From the NCBI GenBank assembly GCA_963810305.1, contig CAWEMY010000001.1, positions 62,001 through 126,000 of the forward strand: a DNA stretch of 64,000 nt. The letters are read 5' to 3'. A model generated the notes under the pieces. The model ran no database searches. It saw only the letters and a list, made by a program, of their open reading frames with translations, and was not told the origin of the DNA. The stretch is from JACDCA01 sp963810305 (GTDB lineage Bacteria > Acidobacteriota > Vicinamibacteria > Vicinamibacterales > 2-12-FULL-66-21). This document shows, in pieces, positions 28,161 to 37,562 of this stretch (within the stretch, counting starts at the first letter, position 1; the number at the start of each line of letters is the position of its first letter). A program made the position numbers and the translations under genes.

Positions 28161-29110
28161 TTCGGGTCTCCGGTTGCGTCGCGTGCGGGGCGGCGTCCAA
28201 GCTGACGTGCCTCCTGTGCCCGGCTTCTCGCGGCGGCCATCATCGGATCCCGCCGGCTGGCGGCGTCGAAGGCCTCAACTGCCAGTGTGTAGTCGCGCGC
28301 TGCCATATGGACGATGCCGATATTGAAATAGCCGACCGATTCGTCGCCGGCGTCCATGAACTCGGTGCGTGCGACATCGAGCCGCCCGGCCGCGGCATGC
28401 GTCAGCGCCAGGTTGTTGCGCGCCGCCGCGTACCGCGGATCGATTGCCAGCGCAGATTGGCAGGTCGTCAGTGCGCGGTCGAAATCCCCGTGGAGGAAGG
28501 ACAAGTAGCACAGATTGCTCAACGCGTACACCGCGCGCGGGTCGAGGCCGCTGGCCCGCTCGTACAATTTCCTGGCTTCCGCGTGCTGTCCGAGCGCCTG
28601 CAGGATCGTGCCCATGGTGTTGTGCGCGGCGGCGGATGTCGGCGCGAAGAACAACGCCCGATGCGCGTCGCCGAGGGCCAGCCCGGGCAGCCCCCAGTCA
28701 CGCCAGACCCTGGCCAGACCATCGTGCGCAGCGCCGTCGCGCGCATCGAGCGCCAGAGCGCGGCTGAAGTACTGATATGCCTGGTCGGGAACGCCCAACA
28801 TGCGGTACCGTTCGGCGACGGCCCGCAGGTGCTCTCCCGTCTCTGCCACCGATAGACGGAGAAGGGCCGCTGCCAGCCAGCGATCCTGCTGCTCGATGCG
28901 CGGCAGTGAGCTGCTCTTTGCCACCGGACGTGCCGACAAGTGACGCACTCGCTCGATGTGATCTTCGAGCGAGTCCTGGTGCTGCACATCCGAACTCGAT
29001 GAAACTGAACGCCGTCCGGCCTCCTGGCTTCGCAGGGCACATCCAGACGTCAAGGCACCGACGACGCCAAGTGCCAGAAGAGTCAGGACTCGCAACACGT
29101 TAGTCTTCAT
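28157..29110 (-). CDS. tadD: TadD-like TPR lipoprotein
   Basis: 317 residues. The signal peptide LRVLTLLALGVVGALTSGC ends in a lipobox cysteine. Four or more TPR repeats follow, for example QAYQYFSRALALDARDGAAH, LALGDAHRALFFAPTSAAAH and FDRALTTCQSALAIDPRYA. TadD proteins are outer-membrane or periplasmic pilotins and scaffolds needed for secretin assembly in Tad systems. The position directly after tadC and a short membrane peptide supports this. Its ATG lies inside the 3' end of the 31-residue peptide gene, giving an 11-bp overlap and likely translational coupling. Confidence 0.82.
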   Translation of the reverse strand: MKTNVLRVLTLLALGVVGALTSGCALRSQEAGRRSVSSSSDVQHQDSLEDHIERVRHLSARPVAKSSSLPRIEQQDRWLAAALLRLSVAETGEHLRAVAERYRMLGVPDQAYQYFSRALALDARDGAAHDGLARVWRDWGLPGLALGDAHRALFFAPTSAAAHNTMGTILQALGQHAEARKLYERASGLDPRAVYALSNLCYLSFLHGDFDRALTTCQSALAIDPRYAAARNNLALTHAAAGRLDVARTEFMDAGDESVGYFNIGIVHMAARDYTLAVEAFDAASRRDPMMAAARSRAQEARQLGRRPARDATGDPK

Positions 29111-29195
29111 TTTTGAGCCGCCCGCGGCGGCGGCTCACGTACACCACGAAGAGCACCACCATGAGAACCAACAGAACGATTTGTGTCGTATTCAT
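29100..29195 (-). CDS. 31-residue single-pass membrane peptide within the Tad operon
   Basis: Starts after an AGAGGAG site and reads MNTTQIVLLVLMVVLFVVYV followed by SRRRGRLKNED. It is one hydrophobic helix with a basic stop-transfer tail, predicted N-out. It overlaps the tadD start by 11 bp and follows tadC by 22 bp, so it is inside a coupled block. The pattern recurs in the 38-residue peptide at 7042-7158 next to a TadG gene. No named family is known to me. It is too short for most gene callers and could easily be missed in related genomes. Confidence 0.65.
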   Translation of the reverse strand: MNTTQIVLLVLMVVLFVVYVSRRRGRLKNED

Positions 29196-29217
29196 TCTCA
29201 ACTCCTCTGAAGAAGAC

Positions 29218-30147
29218 CTACCGCGCCGTCGTGGGCAAGAACACCCGGAAGAACTGAATCACCGCCGGGCCGAGAATAACGACGTACAGTGCGGGGAACA
29301 GGAGCAGGACGAGGGGGAAGACCAACTTTACCCCAACCTTCGCGGCCCGCTCCTCGGCCCGTTGACGCCGCTTGGTTCGGGAGGTCTCGGCGTGCGTGCG
29401 CAACGCCTGGGCGATGCTGGTGCCGAATTTGTCGGTCTGAATCAACAACGCCACCAACGACCTGACGTCGTCCACCTTCGTGCGCGCAGCAAAACTCTTG
29501 AACGCTTCCATCCGCGGCTTCCCGGCGCGCACTTCGGTGGTCACCTGCCGGAGCTCGTCCGACAATGCCGGGTAGGCGAACTGCAGTTCGTCGGTGACCT
29601 TCACAATCGCCTGATCAAGACCACAACCGGCTTCGACACAGACAATCAGGAGGTCCAGCGCGTCGGGGAGACCGTTCTGGATCTGAAGCTTCCGCTGGTC
29701 GATCTTGCGCGACAGAAACATACCGGGCAACATATAGCCGATCGCGGCGATCACGCCGACCAGCAACAATCCGGTGCCGATCCCGACAAAAAAAAGCGCG
29801 GTGAGTCCAAACACGAGTGGAGTCAGGAGAGTCGCGACGCCGTAAACCACCACCGCGGTAGGACTCGTGAATCCCGCCATGGCCAAACGGCGCCGCAGCC
29901 GGGACATCTGCTTCGGAGATCTGGGCAGCACGCCCGGGAGCTTGCGCAGTCGGGGATCCAGACTGTCCATCCCGTCGACCAGCAAATTTGATGTGAAACC
30001 GGGACTCGGACCGTCTGCAGGCGCCAGATTTCGCAAACGGCGGCGCTCGGGGCTCTGCGCAGAAAGGAATGCTGATGTCGCCAACCCGACGATCAAAGCC
30101 ACCGATACGAAGGCGGCGCTCAGAGTCAGTATCAATTCGGTCGACAT
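29218..30147 (-). CDS. tadC: TadC, inner-membrane platform protein
   Basis: 309 residues with a T2SSF domain. An N-terminal helix comes first, then a cytoplasmic linker (PRSPKQMSRLRRRLAMAGF), paired helices (ATLLTPLVFGLTALFFVGIG), and the conserved cytoplasmic core NGLPDALDLLIVCVEAGCGL DQA with the LP.ALDLL..C.EAG signature. A second half, FPLVLLLFPALYVVILGPAV, ends the protein. It forms the inner-membrane base of the Flp pilus with TadB and is turned by the CpaF ATPase. It lies 11 bp after tadB. No frame breaks. Confidence 0.92.
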   Translation of the reverse strand: MSTELILTLSAAFVSVALIVGLATSAFLSAQSPERRRLRNLAPADGPSPGFTSNLLVDGMDSLDPRLRKLPGVLPRSPKQMSRLRRRLAMAGFTSPTAVVVYGVATLLTPLVFGLTALFFVGIGTGLLLVGVIAAIGYMLPGMFLSRKIDQRKLQIQNGLPDALDLLIVCVEAGCGLDQAIVKVTDELQFAYPALSDELRQVTTEVRAGKPRMEAFKSFAARTKVDDVRSLVALLIQTDKFGTSIAQALRTHAETSRTKRRQRAEERAAKVGVKLVFPLVLLLFPALYVVILGPAVIQFFRVFLPTTAR

Positions 30148-30157
30148 CGCTTGCCTC

Positions 30158-31135
30158 CTAGTACGGGACGTTGACCAGCTTGCGAATGACGACCGTTCCC
30201 AACACCTGAAGGACGAGCGCCGCGGCGATCATTTTCAGGCCGAGAGGGTCGGTAATCAGAAGCTTCATGTGCTCCGGCGACACGATACAGAGAATGCCGG
30301 CGAGCGACGGGGGCATGGCTGACAGGATCCAACCAGTGATTCGGCCATGCGCCGTCACTACTCGAACCTGTCTTTTCACCTTGAATCGATCCCTGATCAC
30401 AACCGCCAGGTTGTCCAGTACCTCGGAGAGGTTTCCGCCCGTCTCGCGTTGCGTGAGTACGGCGGTCACGAAAAAACGGGCATCAAGGAGCGGGATGCGC
30501 TCAGCCAGACTTCTAAGAGCTTCCGGCATCGGCATGCCGAAGTTCTGCCGATCGTAGAGCAGCTTGAACTCGGTGCCGATCGGGTCTGGCATCTCGTCTG
30601 ACACCATCATCAAACCGGTCGGGAACGCGTGGCCGGCACGCAATGCCCTGCGCGAGGAGTTCGATGGCCTCCGGGAACTGCTCCTCGAACTTGTCGAGAC
30701 GGCGCGTCCGAGCGCGTCGAACGTAGAGGTATGGCAGCATCGCCCCAAGCGGTGCGACCGCCAGTGCGAACAGGGAACTGAACGTCCACCATTGGACGAG
30801 CAGGAAGGTGAGCAACCCGAGCAGGACAATCGCCATCACGAGGGCGCCGACGGAAATGTTCAAGCCGGACTGGGTGATCTGCCGGTCCAGGGGGCCGTGA
30901 GAGGCCCGCGGTGCGCTCCAGAATGGCGTTCAGTACCTTGAGATTGCTTAGCCGTTGTTCCTGACGCTCCAGGCTGCCGCGCGCGGCTCACAACAGCGGT
31001 ACCGTCCGCCCCGCGCAGCCGTTTGCGGAGCCCCGCTTGCGCACGCTCCTCTGGACGGACGAGCAGCAGCCAGTACGTGCCGAGTACGATGCCAGCGATC
31101 ACGAAAAACGTGAGAAGAACTAATCCCATTTGCAA
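30158..31135 (-). CDS. tadB: TadB, inner-membrane platform protein (three frame breaks)
   Basis: The N-terminus LVLLTFFVIAGIVLGTYWLL is in one frame. ERQEQRLSNLKVLNAILER is in a second. LDRQITQSGLNISVGALVMA through EQFPEAIELLA is in a third. RALRAGHAFPTGLMMVSDEM to the end (IRKLVNVPY) is in a fourth stretch. Breaks lie near 30978, in the G5 run at 30890-30894, and near 30652. Joined, it is a normal TadB of about 325 residues with FPEAIELLARALRAGHAF and TQRETGGNLSEVLDNLA, both diagnostic of the T2SSF fold. Three clustered one-base changes in a conserved gene within an otherwise complete operon point to sequence error, not decay. Confidence 0.85.
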
Positions 31136-31139
31136 TAAC

Positions 31140-32460
31140 TCACGAGATTATCTTGAGGTGCTCGAACATGTCCATCGGCAGGTGAACGCCCGATGCGCCA
31201 GCCGTTCGCTGCACTTCGGCCGGATTCCGGTCGCTCGAAACTGCCCGCGAACCTTGCCTTCGGGCCCGAGACCGGTGCGATCAAACATGAAGATCTCCTG
31301 CATGGTGATCACTTCCCCCTCCATGCCGGTGATCTCGCTGATGGCAGTGACCTTCCTGGTGCCGTCCGACATGCGCGAAACCTGGACCACCAGATTCGAC
31401 GGCTGACGCGATCTGCTGACGAATGCGCTTTCTCAGGGATGTTGAGATTCGCCATAGCGACCATCGTGTCGAGCCGGTACAGGGCGTCGCGAGGGCTATT
31501 GGCGTGAATGGTCGTCAAGCTACCGTCATGGCCGGTGTTCATCGCCTGCAGCATGTCGAGTGCTTCTTCGCTGCGGACCTCGCCGACGACGATGCGATCG
31601 GGGCGCATTCGCAGTGCGTTCACCACCAACTCGCGCTGGCGCACGGCGCCTTTGCCTTCGATGTTGGCCGGTCGTGTTTCGAGACGGACGACGTGACGCT
31701 GGCGAAGTTTCAGTTCGGCGGCGTCTTCGATCGTCACCACGCGTTCGTGCTCGCCGATGAAGCTGGACAGGATGTTCAGTAGCGTCGTCTTTCCGGCGCC
31801 CGTGCCTCCCGAGACGACGACGTTCAGCCGGGTGCTGACACAGGCCTGCAGGAAGTCGCGCATCGGCTGCGTCCACGATTCGCGACCGACCAGATCATCC
31901 GCTCCGAGCCGGTCGGTGCGAAATCGCCGGATCGACAGCACCGCGCCATCGAGCGCCAGCGGTGGGATGATCGCATTGACTCGCGACCCGTCGGCCAGGC
32001 GCGCATCGACCATCGGGCTGGACTCATCGATCCGGCGGCCGATCGAGCTCACGATCCGTTCGATGATCTGCTGAAGGTGCCTGTCGTCTTTGAAAACTAC
32101 GTCGGTCGACTGCAGCTTGCCTTCGCGCTCGACGTACACCTGGTCGAAGCGATTGACCAGGATGTCGGAGATCGACGGGTCGTGGAGCAACGCTTCGAGG
32201 GGCCCCAGTCCGAACAGTTCGTGGAGGACATCATTGATGATCGTCTCGCGCTCGAAGAGACTGAGAGGCGTGCGATCGCGTTCCCGCTCCAGCATGCCGA
32301 TGATCAGCGACCGGATCTCCGGCTCCGCGTCTTCTCGCTTGACCCGCGTCAGACGATCCAGGTTCAACCGGTTCAGCAGGTCCTGATGAATCCGGCTCTT
32401 GAGCTCCTGGTAGCTGGCATTTCTGGTGTCTGCCTGCACGGCAGCTGCAGCGGCGTTCAT
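31140..32460 (-). CDS. cpaF: CpaF/TadA secretion ATPase (frame breaks near the C-terminus)
   Basis: Starts at the 32460 ATG after AGGAGC. An N-terminal domain (LFGLGPLEALLHDPSISDIL; VYVEREGKLQ) precedes VVVSGGTGAGKTTLLNILSS (Walker A), VVTIEDAAELKL (Asp box), VVGEVRSEEALDMLQAMNTG (Walker B) and LTTIHANSPRDALYRLD (His box). The first frame is lost around 31424. Conserved sequence resumes as IRQQIASAV, then VVQVSRMSDGTRKVTAISEI to about 31170, and ends MDMFEHLKIIS with TGA at 31140. Joined length is about 440, normal for CpaF. It powers Flp pilus assembly in the cytoplasm. Its stop lies 4 bp before the tadB ATG. Confidence 0.9.
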
Positions 32461-32495
32461 TTTTGCTCCTGGGTGTATCAAAATCGGAGTCATGA

Positions 32496-33641
32496 CTACT
32501 TGCGGCCCGAAAGTCGACCGAGCAGCCCCGTCGGCTTGCGGCCGGCGGCAGGCCCTTCAGTGACGCCTGCGAGCTCCCGCGCCAGCGACTTGAACGACGC
32601 GGCGACGTCGTTGTGGTTGTCGAGGGCGAGCGGACGCCCCTTGTTCATGGCTTCGAGCGCGCGTCGGTAGTCGCTCGGCACCTGGTGCGTGATCGGCCCG
32701 CCGACAGCCCGCTCGATATCGTCCTGGCCGATCTCAGCGCGGCGGTCGGTGCGGTTCACCACCGTCATGATTTTCGACTTGGTGTAGCGTGCTCGAAGCG
32801 CAGCGGCCATCCGGCCGGCGTTCCTGACGGTCGCGAGCTCCTGATTGGCGACGACGACAATGGTTGCCGCCTGATCCAGAGCGTCCAGCGAGACGGCGTC
32901 GGACCGCGGGACGTCTACCACGGTGTAGGGGTAGATGCCGGTTGCAAAAGAAATGAGCTCACTGATCTGCCTTGAATCGACCGCTGCCAGAGCAGGCCGG
33001 CTCGCGGACGCGAGCAGGTCCACGCCCGAGCCCGTATGGATCACGAGACTCCGGAAGAATGTCTCGTCGAACCGGTGCATGTTCTCGAGCGCGTCCAGGA
33101 CCGAGTATCGTGGCTCTGCGCCGAGAAAGACCGTCGCATCACCATAGGCAAGGTGCAGATCGATCAGCAGGGCGCGACCGGGCGACAGCTTCGCCAGCGC
33201 CGTGGCAACGTTGACTGCAATCGTGGTGGTGCCTACTCCGCCTTTGGCGCCAACGAAAGCGAAGACCGGCCCCGACGGGGTCTCCGACAGCTTCCCCACG
33301 ACGCGGGTAAACGCGGCGTCGAGTTCGGCCTGAACGACCGGGGCCGTGACACACTCGTTCACGCCGGCGCGCATGGCCTCGAGCATCAGCGCCGGATCGA
33401 GAGTCGACGCAAGGATCACCACACCAGTGGAGGGATGACGCCGTTTGAGCAGCGACAGAGCGGCGGGCAGATGGCTCTGACCGCGAAGATCCACCAGGAT
33501 GACGTTCGGCTGTCGCGCGCCCGTAGCGGCGAGCTCCGCCAGGTCAGTCGCCCAGCTGATGACCGGTTGCAGCCCGGTCGACCGCACAGCGTCTTCGAGG
33601 TTGAGATCGCGCGATCCGATTATCGTTACTGAGACTGCCAC
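32496..33641 (-). CDS. cpaE: CpaE/TadZ, receiver-like domain plus MinD-type ATPase
   Basis: 381 residues. Residues 1-125 form an atypical receiver domain (NVILVDLRGQSHLPAALSLL). Then comes a ParA/MinD fold with VFAFVGAKGGVGTTTIAVNV, a deviant Walker A with GGVGTTT, and ALLIDLHLAYGDATVFLG. YTVVDVPRSDAVSLDALDQA and TIVVVANQELATVRNAGRM follow. CpaE places the Tad machine at the right site in the cell, usually a pole. It sits between cpaC and cpaF with short gaps. Intact. Confidence 0.92.
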   Translation of the reverse strand: MAVSVTIIGSRDLNLEDAVRSTGLQPVISWATDLAELAATGARQPNVILVDLRGQSHLPAALSLLKRRHPSTGVVILASTLDPALMLEAMRAGVNECVTAPVVQAELDAAFTRVVGKLSETPSGPVFAFVGAKGGVGTTTIAVNVATALAKLSPGRALLIDLHLAYGDATVFLGAEPRYSVLDALENMHRFDETFFRSLVIHTGSGVDLLASASRPALAAVDSRQISELISFATGIYPYTVVDVPRSDAVSLDALDQAATIVVVANQELATVRNAGRMAAALRARYTKSKIMTVVNRTDRRAEIGQDDIERAVGGPITHQVPSDYRRALEAMNKGRPLALDNHNDVAASFKSLARELAGVTEGPAAGRKPTGLLGRLSGRK

Positions 33642-33672
33642 GAGACCTCGACGGGACGACTTCGGCGTTCAC

Positions 33673-35079
33673 TCACTTGCTTCCTCCGCCGGGCTTCGCC
33701 GGGTTCTTTTTCTGCTGTGGCGCGTTGGCCACGGGCGGCGCATCGGACAGCCCGCCGGCCCCCTGGAGCTGCTGGCCCACGCCCCCCCCTTTCGGGATGA
33801 ACGGTCGCATATCGACGGGAAGCGGCGGAACCTCGTCGGGATTCAACGGCTTCACGAGCCTTGGCGTAATGAGCACCATCAACTCCGTGCGTTCCGCACG
33901 CTCCGCCTTGCTCTTGAAAAGGTGTCCGATTATCGGCAGCTTGCTCAGAATCGGTATCGCCGCCCCATCGTTCTGCGAGATGTTGTCGAGCAATCCGGCG
34001 ATGGCAAAGGACTGTCCATCGCGTAACTCGACGTCGGTTTCCGCCCGCCGCGTGGTGAGTGCGGGGACGCGGAAACCTGATAGCGTGATTCCGTTGTTGA
34101 AATCCAGGCTGCTGACTTCCGGCCGGACCTTCAGGCGAATGACATCACCGGCGATCGTTGGCTTAAAGGTCAACCTGATACCGAACTCTTTGAATTGGAC
34201 CGTGACCGCGCCCGTATTGCCCTGAGCGATAGGGACGGGAAACTCACCGCCGGCTAGAAAATTCGCTTCCTGGCCGTTGTAAGCAATCAGGTTGGGCTCC
34301 GCGAGACTCTGGAAGCCACCGCTCTGTTGCAGTGCTTTCAGGACGCCGCCGATGCCATGCTCCCGATCAAGAAAGAACAGATTCAGGTAGTCAGCGAACA
34401 CGAGGCCGCCGGGTACCGAGTCGTCGAAATCGGGCGCAGCGAACTGCTGCGTGGTGGACCGGGCGCTGAACTCCGCGCGGTTTGCGAACAGCGCTATTCC
34501 CGCTTCGGAAATCGCTCGCCGATTGACCTCGGCGAACCTGACCTGCAGCATCACCTGCTGGCTTTCGCTGCCTCCGGGCACCTCGAGCATGTTTATGATC
34601 TGTGCCTTGGAGGTGGACGCGCGGGCGATCTCGGCGGCCTTGAGCATCACGGCGGTGCTCGAGACCAGGCCCGACAAAATGATCGCTTCCTCGCTGACCT
34701 TGATTTGAATCGCCTCGCCGGGAAACAACGCCTGAAGGTGCTGTTCGAGCGTGGTGATCGCCGGTTCAACCACGAGGTCGTAATTTTTCCGGGAGCTTCC
34801 GGACCAGACAATCAGGCTGATCGTTCCCGCTTTCTTGCCATCGATCAGAATCTCGCGCGGTTCGACGACGACAGCATCGGCGATGTCAGGGTTGGTAACG
34901 GCGATTCGAGTTACATCATCCTGGGTTGCCAGAACGGTGGACCGCCCCGCCGTGACCACCACGCGTTCGGCGATCGCAGCGGGCGATGCCGGGCTCGCAG
35001 GCACGGCAATCTGCGGCTCCTGCGCCGCGACACCGGCCACCGTCAAGACCAACGAACAAACAAGTAGACCTGATTTCAA
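33673..35079 (-). CDS. cpaC: CpaC/RcpA outer-membrane secretin
   Basis: 468 residues. Signal peptide LLVCSLVLTVAGVAAQ. The N-terminal pilus-secretin domain (VVVTAGRSTVLATQDDVTRI; VTNPDIADAVVVEPREILID) is followed by a BON-like segment (IKVSEEAIILSGLVSS). The secretin core includes NRRAISEAGIALFAN, GGFQSLAEPNLIAYNGQEA, LAGGEFPVPIAQ and LTFKPTIAGDVIRLKVRPEV, ending in the GLLDNISQND and TELMVLITPRLVKPL strands. A proline- and glutamine-rich tail follows. It forms the outer-membrane ring for the Flp pilus. The start overlaps the cpaB stop (ATGA). Confidence 0.93.
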   Translation of the reverse strand: MKSGLLVCSLVLTVAGVAAQEPQIAVPASPASPAAIAERVVVTAGRSTVLATQDDVTRIAVTNPDIADAVVVEPREILIDGKKAGTISLIVWSGSSRKNYDLVVEPAITTLEQHLQALFPGEAIQIKVSEEAIILSGLVSSTAVMLKAAEIARASTSKAQIINMLEVPGGSESQQVMLQVRFAEVNRRAISEAGIALFANRAEFSARSTTQQFAAPDFDDSVPGGLVFADYLNLFFLDREHGIGGVLKALQQSGGFQSLAEPNLIAYNGQEANFLAGGEFPVPIAQGNTGAVTVQFKEFGIRLTFKPTIAGDVIRLKVRPEVSSLDFNNGITLSGFRVPALTTRRAETDVELRDGQSFAIAGLLDNISQNDGAAIPILSKLPIIGHLFKSKAERAERTELMVLITPRLVKPLNPDEVPPLPVDMRPFIPKGGGVGQQLQGAGGLSDAPPVANAPQQKKNPAKPGGGSK

Positions 35080-35946
35080 CGAATGACCTCTTCGGTGCGC
35101 TTGGCACCCCTGATTGCTTCAACGGTATAGCGCTTCGCCGGTTGCGGAACCGGCGGAGCGACGACGGGGGTGACCGGTCCCGCTCGACGACCGAGCGCTG
35201 GTTTCGGAGCCTGCACGGGTGCGGCCCCCTGATTGCCAAAGAGGCCTGACGTCCGAACGCCCGCGGTCTTGGTCTGGGCGACGTCGAGAGGATTCCTCAA
35301 CGTCAGCATCAGACGCCCCTCGGTCGAGGCGAGCGTAATCCGTTCGGCGTCCTCCGGAGAGACCAGCAGCGTCACAACCGTCGAAGGAATGGCTTCGCCG
35401 TCCTTGGCCTTCTCCTGGTCGTAGCGGGTGCCCGCGGTAAGAACCTGAACGTTGCTGACCACCACTCGAGTCGTGCTCTGCTGATCCTGCTGTCGGCTGG
35501 AGATGGTTGCCATGACATCTACACGGGTACCGGGGATAACGAAACCCGCCACACCCACGACCTCATTGACCTTGACCGACAGCGCACGCATGCCGTCCGG
35601 GATAGATGGTGGGAGCCCCGCCCCTGCTTCGAGAGCCGCGAGCTTGCTCGCCGTCAATGGCTCGTTTTCAGCCAACGGGGCTGATTACCCCGCGATCGAG
35701 GACCTCTTCGATCGTCGTGTAGCTGCCGGGCACGGGGCTGCTCGCAGGCCAGCTCACAACTTTCACATGATCCTTGGTAATACGGGTGCCGAGCCTCAAC
35801 GGGTGAGCGGCCACCACGGCATTGACAACCGTCACCGGCTGGCGGCCGGGCATACTGGCGATGACACGATACATGCCAAAGCTGGCGACGCCTGCCATGA
35901 CGACGGCGATGGCGAGCACGATAACGGTTCGGCTATTCCGATTCAT
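35076..35946 (-). CDS. cpaB: CpaB/RcpC pilus assembly protein (frameshifted)
   Basis: The N-terminus NRNSRTVIVLAIAVVMAGVA is a membrane anchor. It leads into a SAF-like domain, VVAAHPLRLGTRITKDHVKV, and EVLDRGVISP. The run of four G at 35677-35680 shifts the frame. The continuation AENEPLTASKLAALEAGAGL, LSVKVNEVVGVAGFVIPGTR VDV and LLVSPEDAERITLASTEGR is textbook CpaB. The total after repair is about 289 residues. CpaB is a periplasmic companion of the secretin. It overlaps cpaC by 4 bp. Confidence 0.88.
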
Positions 35947-35993
35947 AAAACTCCTCGAGATATCTCAACCAAGCGCGGTCATTCCAGTGCCGA

Positions 35994-36437
35994 CTATTCG
36001 GTACGCATCCTTGCGACGGCTGCAAGCTGCCGGCTGGTGAAGGAACCCCCAAACCAGCCACCGACGGCGCCCACGAACATGTAGGTGTAGCTGTAGGTCA
36101 CCGTTACCCTTTTCATTGGGATGATGGTGCCATCAGCAAGCGTGAGTGGATCGTCAACGACCGTCGCCGGGTACCTGCCGGCCACCGGAACCCGGCCCGC
36201 ATCCAGGTAGTTGTCAACCCGCGCCTGAACATCCGGGGTGGAATATCCCGGCAGGATCGCAATGCGCGCTCCCTCGCGCGCCGCATTCGTGATCACCTCA
36301 TACCTTTGGAACATGAAGCCGAAGTCGGCGATGCCAAGTATCACGAGCAGAAGCAGTGGTAGCACGAGCGCAAACTCCACGAGCTCGGCCCCTTTCTCCC
36401 CGCGTAATATCCCGGCGCGTTTCATCATTTCAGCCAT
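35994..36437 (-). CDS. tadE: TadE-like pseudopilin
   Basis: About 147 residues. MAEMMKRAGILRGEKGAELV continues to EFALVLPLLLLVILGIADFG FMF, the TadE signature: a G-A-x-x-VEFALVLP prepilin-type cleavage region and hydrophobic helix. A short periplasmic domain with NAAREGARIAILPGYS follows. CpaA should process it. The start is ambiguous between 36437, 36428 and 36425; the 36428 ATG overlaps the cpaA stop as ATGA and is attractive. Confidence 0.87.
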   Translation of the reverse strand: MAEMMKRAGILRGEKGAELVEFALVLPLLLLVILGIADFGFMFQRYEVITNAAREGARIAILPGYSTPDVQARVDNYLDAGRVPVAGRYPATVVDDPLTLADGTIIPMKRVTVTYSYTYMFVGAVGGWFGGSFTSRQLAAVARMRTE

Positions 36438-36937
36438 AGCGTTAACAGAGTTCCCGCCGCGATCGGCACCGCGTAAGCCAGCCGGGGGCCACGGTTTCCT
36501 ACCAGCGTCACTTCCTCCATAGGCCGAACACCGAAAATGCGCCAGTGCATGAACAGAGCGTAGATATTGGTCATCGCAGTTTTCAGATAGCCATGCGAAC
36601 CGGCAACGATGAGCGCGAGAATGCCGCCAGCGACAGAGGTGATCAGCGCCACCCAGATAACCTGGCCAGGTCCGAGCCACGCCCCGACCGCGGCAAGCAA
36701 CTTCACGTCTCCAGCGCCCATGCCACGAAGCGCAAACATCGGCAGAAAGAGAGCCACTCCAAGTAACCACCCGCCGACGCTCATCCCCAGGCCCGGCAAT
36801 CCGCCGGTCGCCCCATGAAATGCCAACGCCATCGCTGCTGCGCCAAGCGTCAGCGTATTCGGGATTCGCCTCGTCCTGAGATCCGGAACGCAGGCGATCA
36901 GCACGAGCGCGGCTGTCGCAATCTGTGTAGCGGACAT
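36425..36937 (-). CDS. cpaA: CpaA/TadV prepilin peptidase
   Basis: 170 residues, an A24-type aspartic protease of the inner membrane. VLIACVPDLRTRRIPNTLTL supplies the first catalytic aspartate, and FALRGMGAGDVKLLAAVGAW the GxGD motif with the second. Five or six helices complete it. It lacks the cysteine-containing cytoplasmic loop of PilD, as expected for TadV. The start at 36937 (MSATQIATAALVLIAC) is preferred over 37042 because the upstream residues are polar and unlike the family. It processes Flp and TadE. Confidence 0.9.
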   Translation of the reverse strand: MSATQIATAALVLIACVPDLRTRRIPNTLTLGAAAMALAFHGATGGLPGLGMSVGGWLLGVALFLPMFALRGMGAGDVKLLAAVGAWLGPGQVIWVALITSVAGGILALIVAGSHGYLKTAMTNIYALFMHWRIFGVRPMEEVTLVGNRGPRLAYAVPIAAGTLLTLWLK

Positions 36938-36962
36938 GATTCGAATTGGGTGTCCTGTCCGG

Positions 36963-37178
36963 CTACTCTGGAACGATCGGATCCGGCGTGAAGTCCGACA
37001 GGTCCTGCACGTTCGATTCGGTCGAGCTATAAGCGACCCCAACCTTGCCGACCAACAACTGCCAGGTGACGACGGCGGCGACCCCGATCAGCGCGGTCAA
37101 CAGGGCGTATTCCACCACGTCCTGTCCTGCCTCGTCGGCGAGAAAGCTGCGGACAATCATCGGGGCCGGAAATTCCAT
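36963..37178 (-). CDS. flp: Flp-family pilin (second copy)
   Basis: 71 residues. MIVRSFLADEAGQDVVEYAL LTALIGVAAVVTW is the class IVb prepilin pattern: short charged leader, glycine-based cleavage region, QDxxEYALL and a hydrophobic helix. The C-terminal extension (SSTESNVQDLSDFTPDPIVPE) is longer and more acidic than in the first copy. Probably a major or minor pilin of the Tad system. It lies between cpaA and the other flp gene. Confidence 0.88.
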   Translation of the reverse strand: MEFPAPMIVRSFLADEAGQDVVEYALLTALIGVAAVVTWQLLVGKVGVAYSSTESNVQDLSDFTPDPIVPE

Positions 37179-37281
37179 AATGGGTTACAACCGCCTGAAC
37201 TCGCGAGAAACAATACAGGCCAGACTTCGCCTGAGAACAGGACGCGCCGGCGATTCGCCGGCGCGTCCTCCGATGTATCGA

Positions 37282-37467
37282 CTAGCTGCCGCCGCCCGGT
37301 GCCGCATCCAGCGAGTCACCGATGAGACCGAAGATGTCGGTGATCTTGCCGCCGAGCGTGGTCATCGCCAGGATCGACGCCACCGCGATCAGGGCTGCGA
37401 GCAACGCGTACTCGATCAGGTCCTGACCTTCTTCTTCACGAACGAAACGATTGAACAGGTTCTTCAT
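37282..37467 (-). CDS. flp: Flp-family pilin (first copy)
   Basis: 61 residues from the 37467 ATG, which follows a strong AAGGAGTTGGGA. It reads MKNLFNRFVREEEGQDLIEY, then ALLAALIAVASILAMTTLG, with the GQDxxEYALL class IVb prepilin motif, and a short glycine-rich end. The strong ribosome binding site suits a highly made major pilin. It is the first structural gene after the PilZ pair. Confidence 0.9.
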   Translation of the reverse strand: MKNLFNRFVREEEGQDLIEYALLAALIAVASILAMTTLGGKITDIFGLIGDSLDAAPGGGS

Positions 37468-37562
37468 TCCCAACTCCTTGACTGACGTTGACAGTTGACG
37501 GGAGCATCCCGCCGGACTGACGCGCGCCCCGAAGACGGCGAGATTGCCGCCTGCGCACTTGC

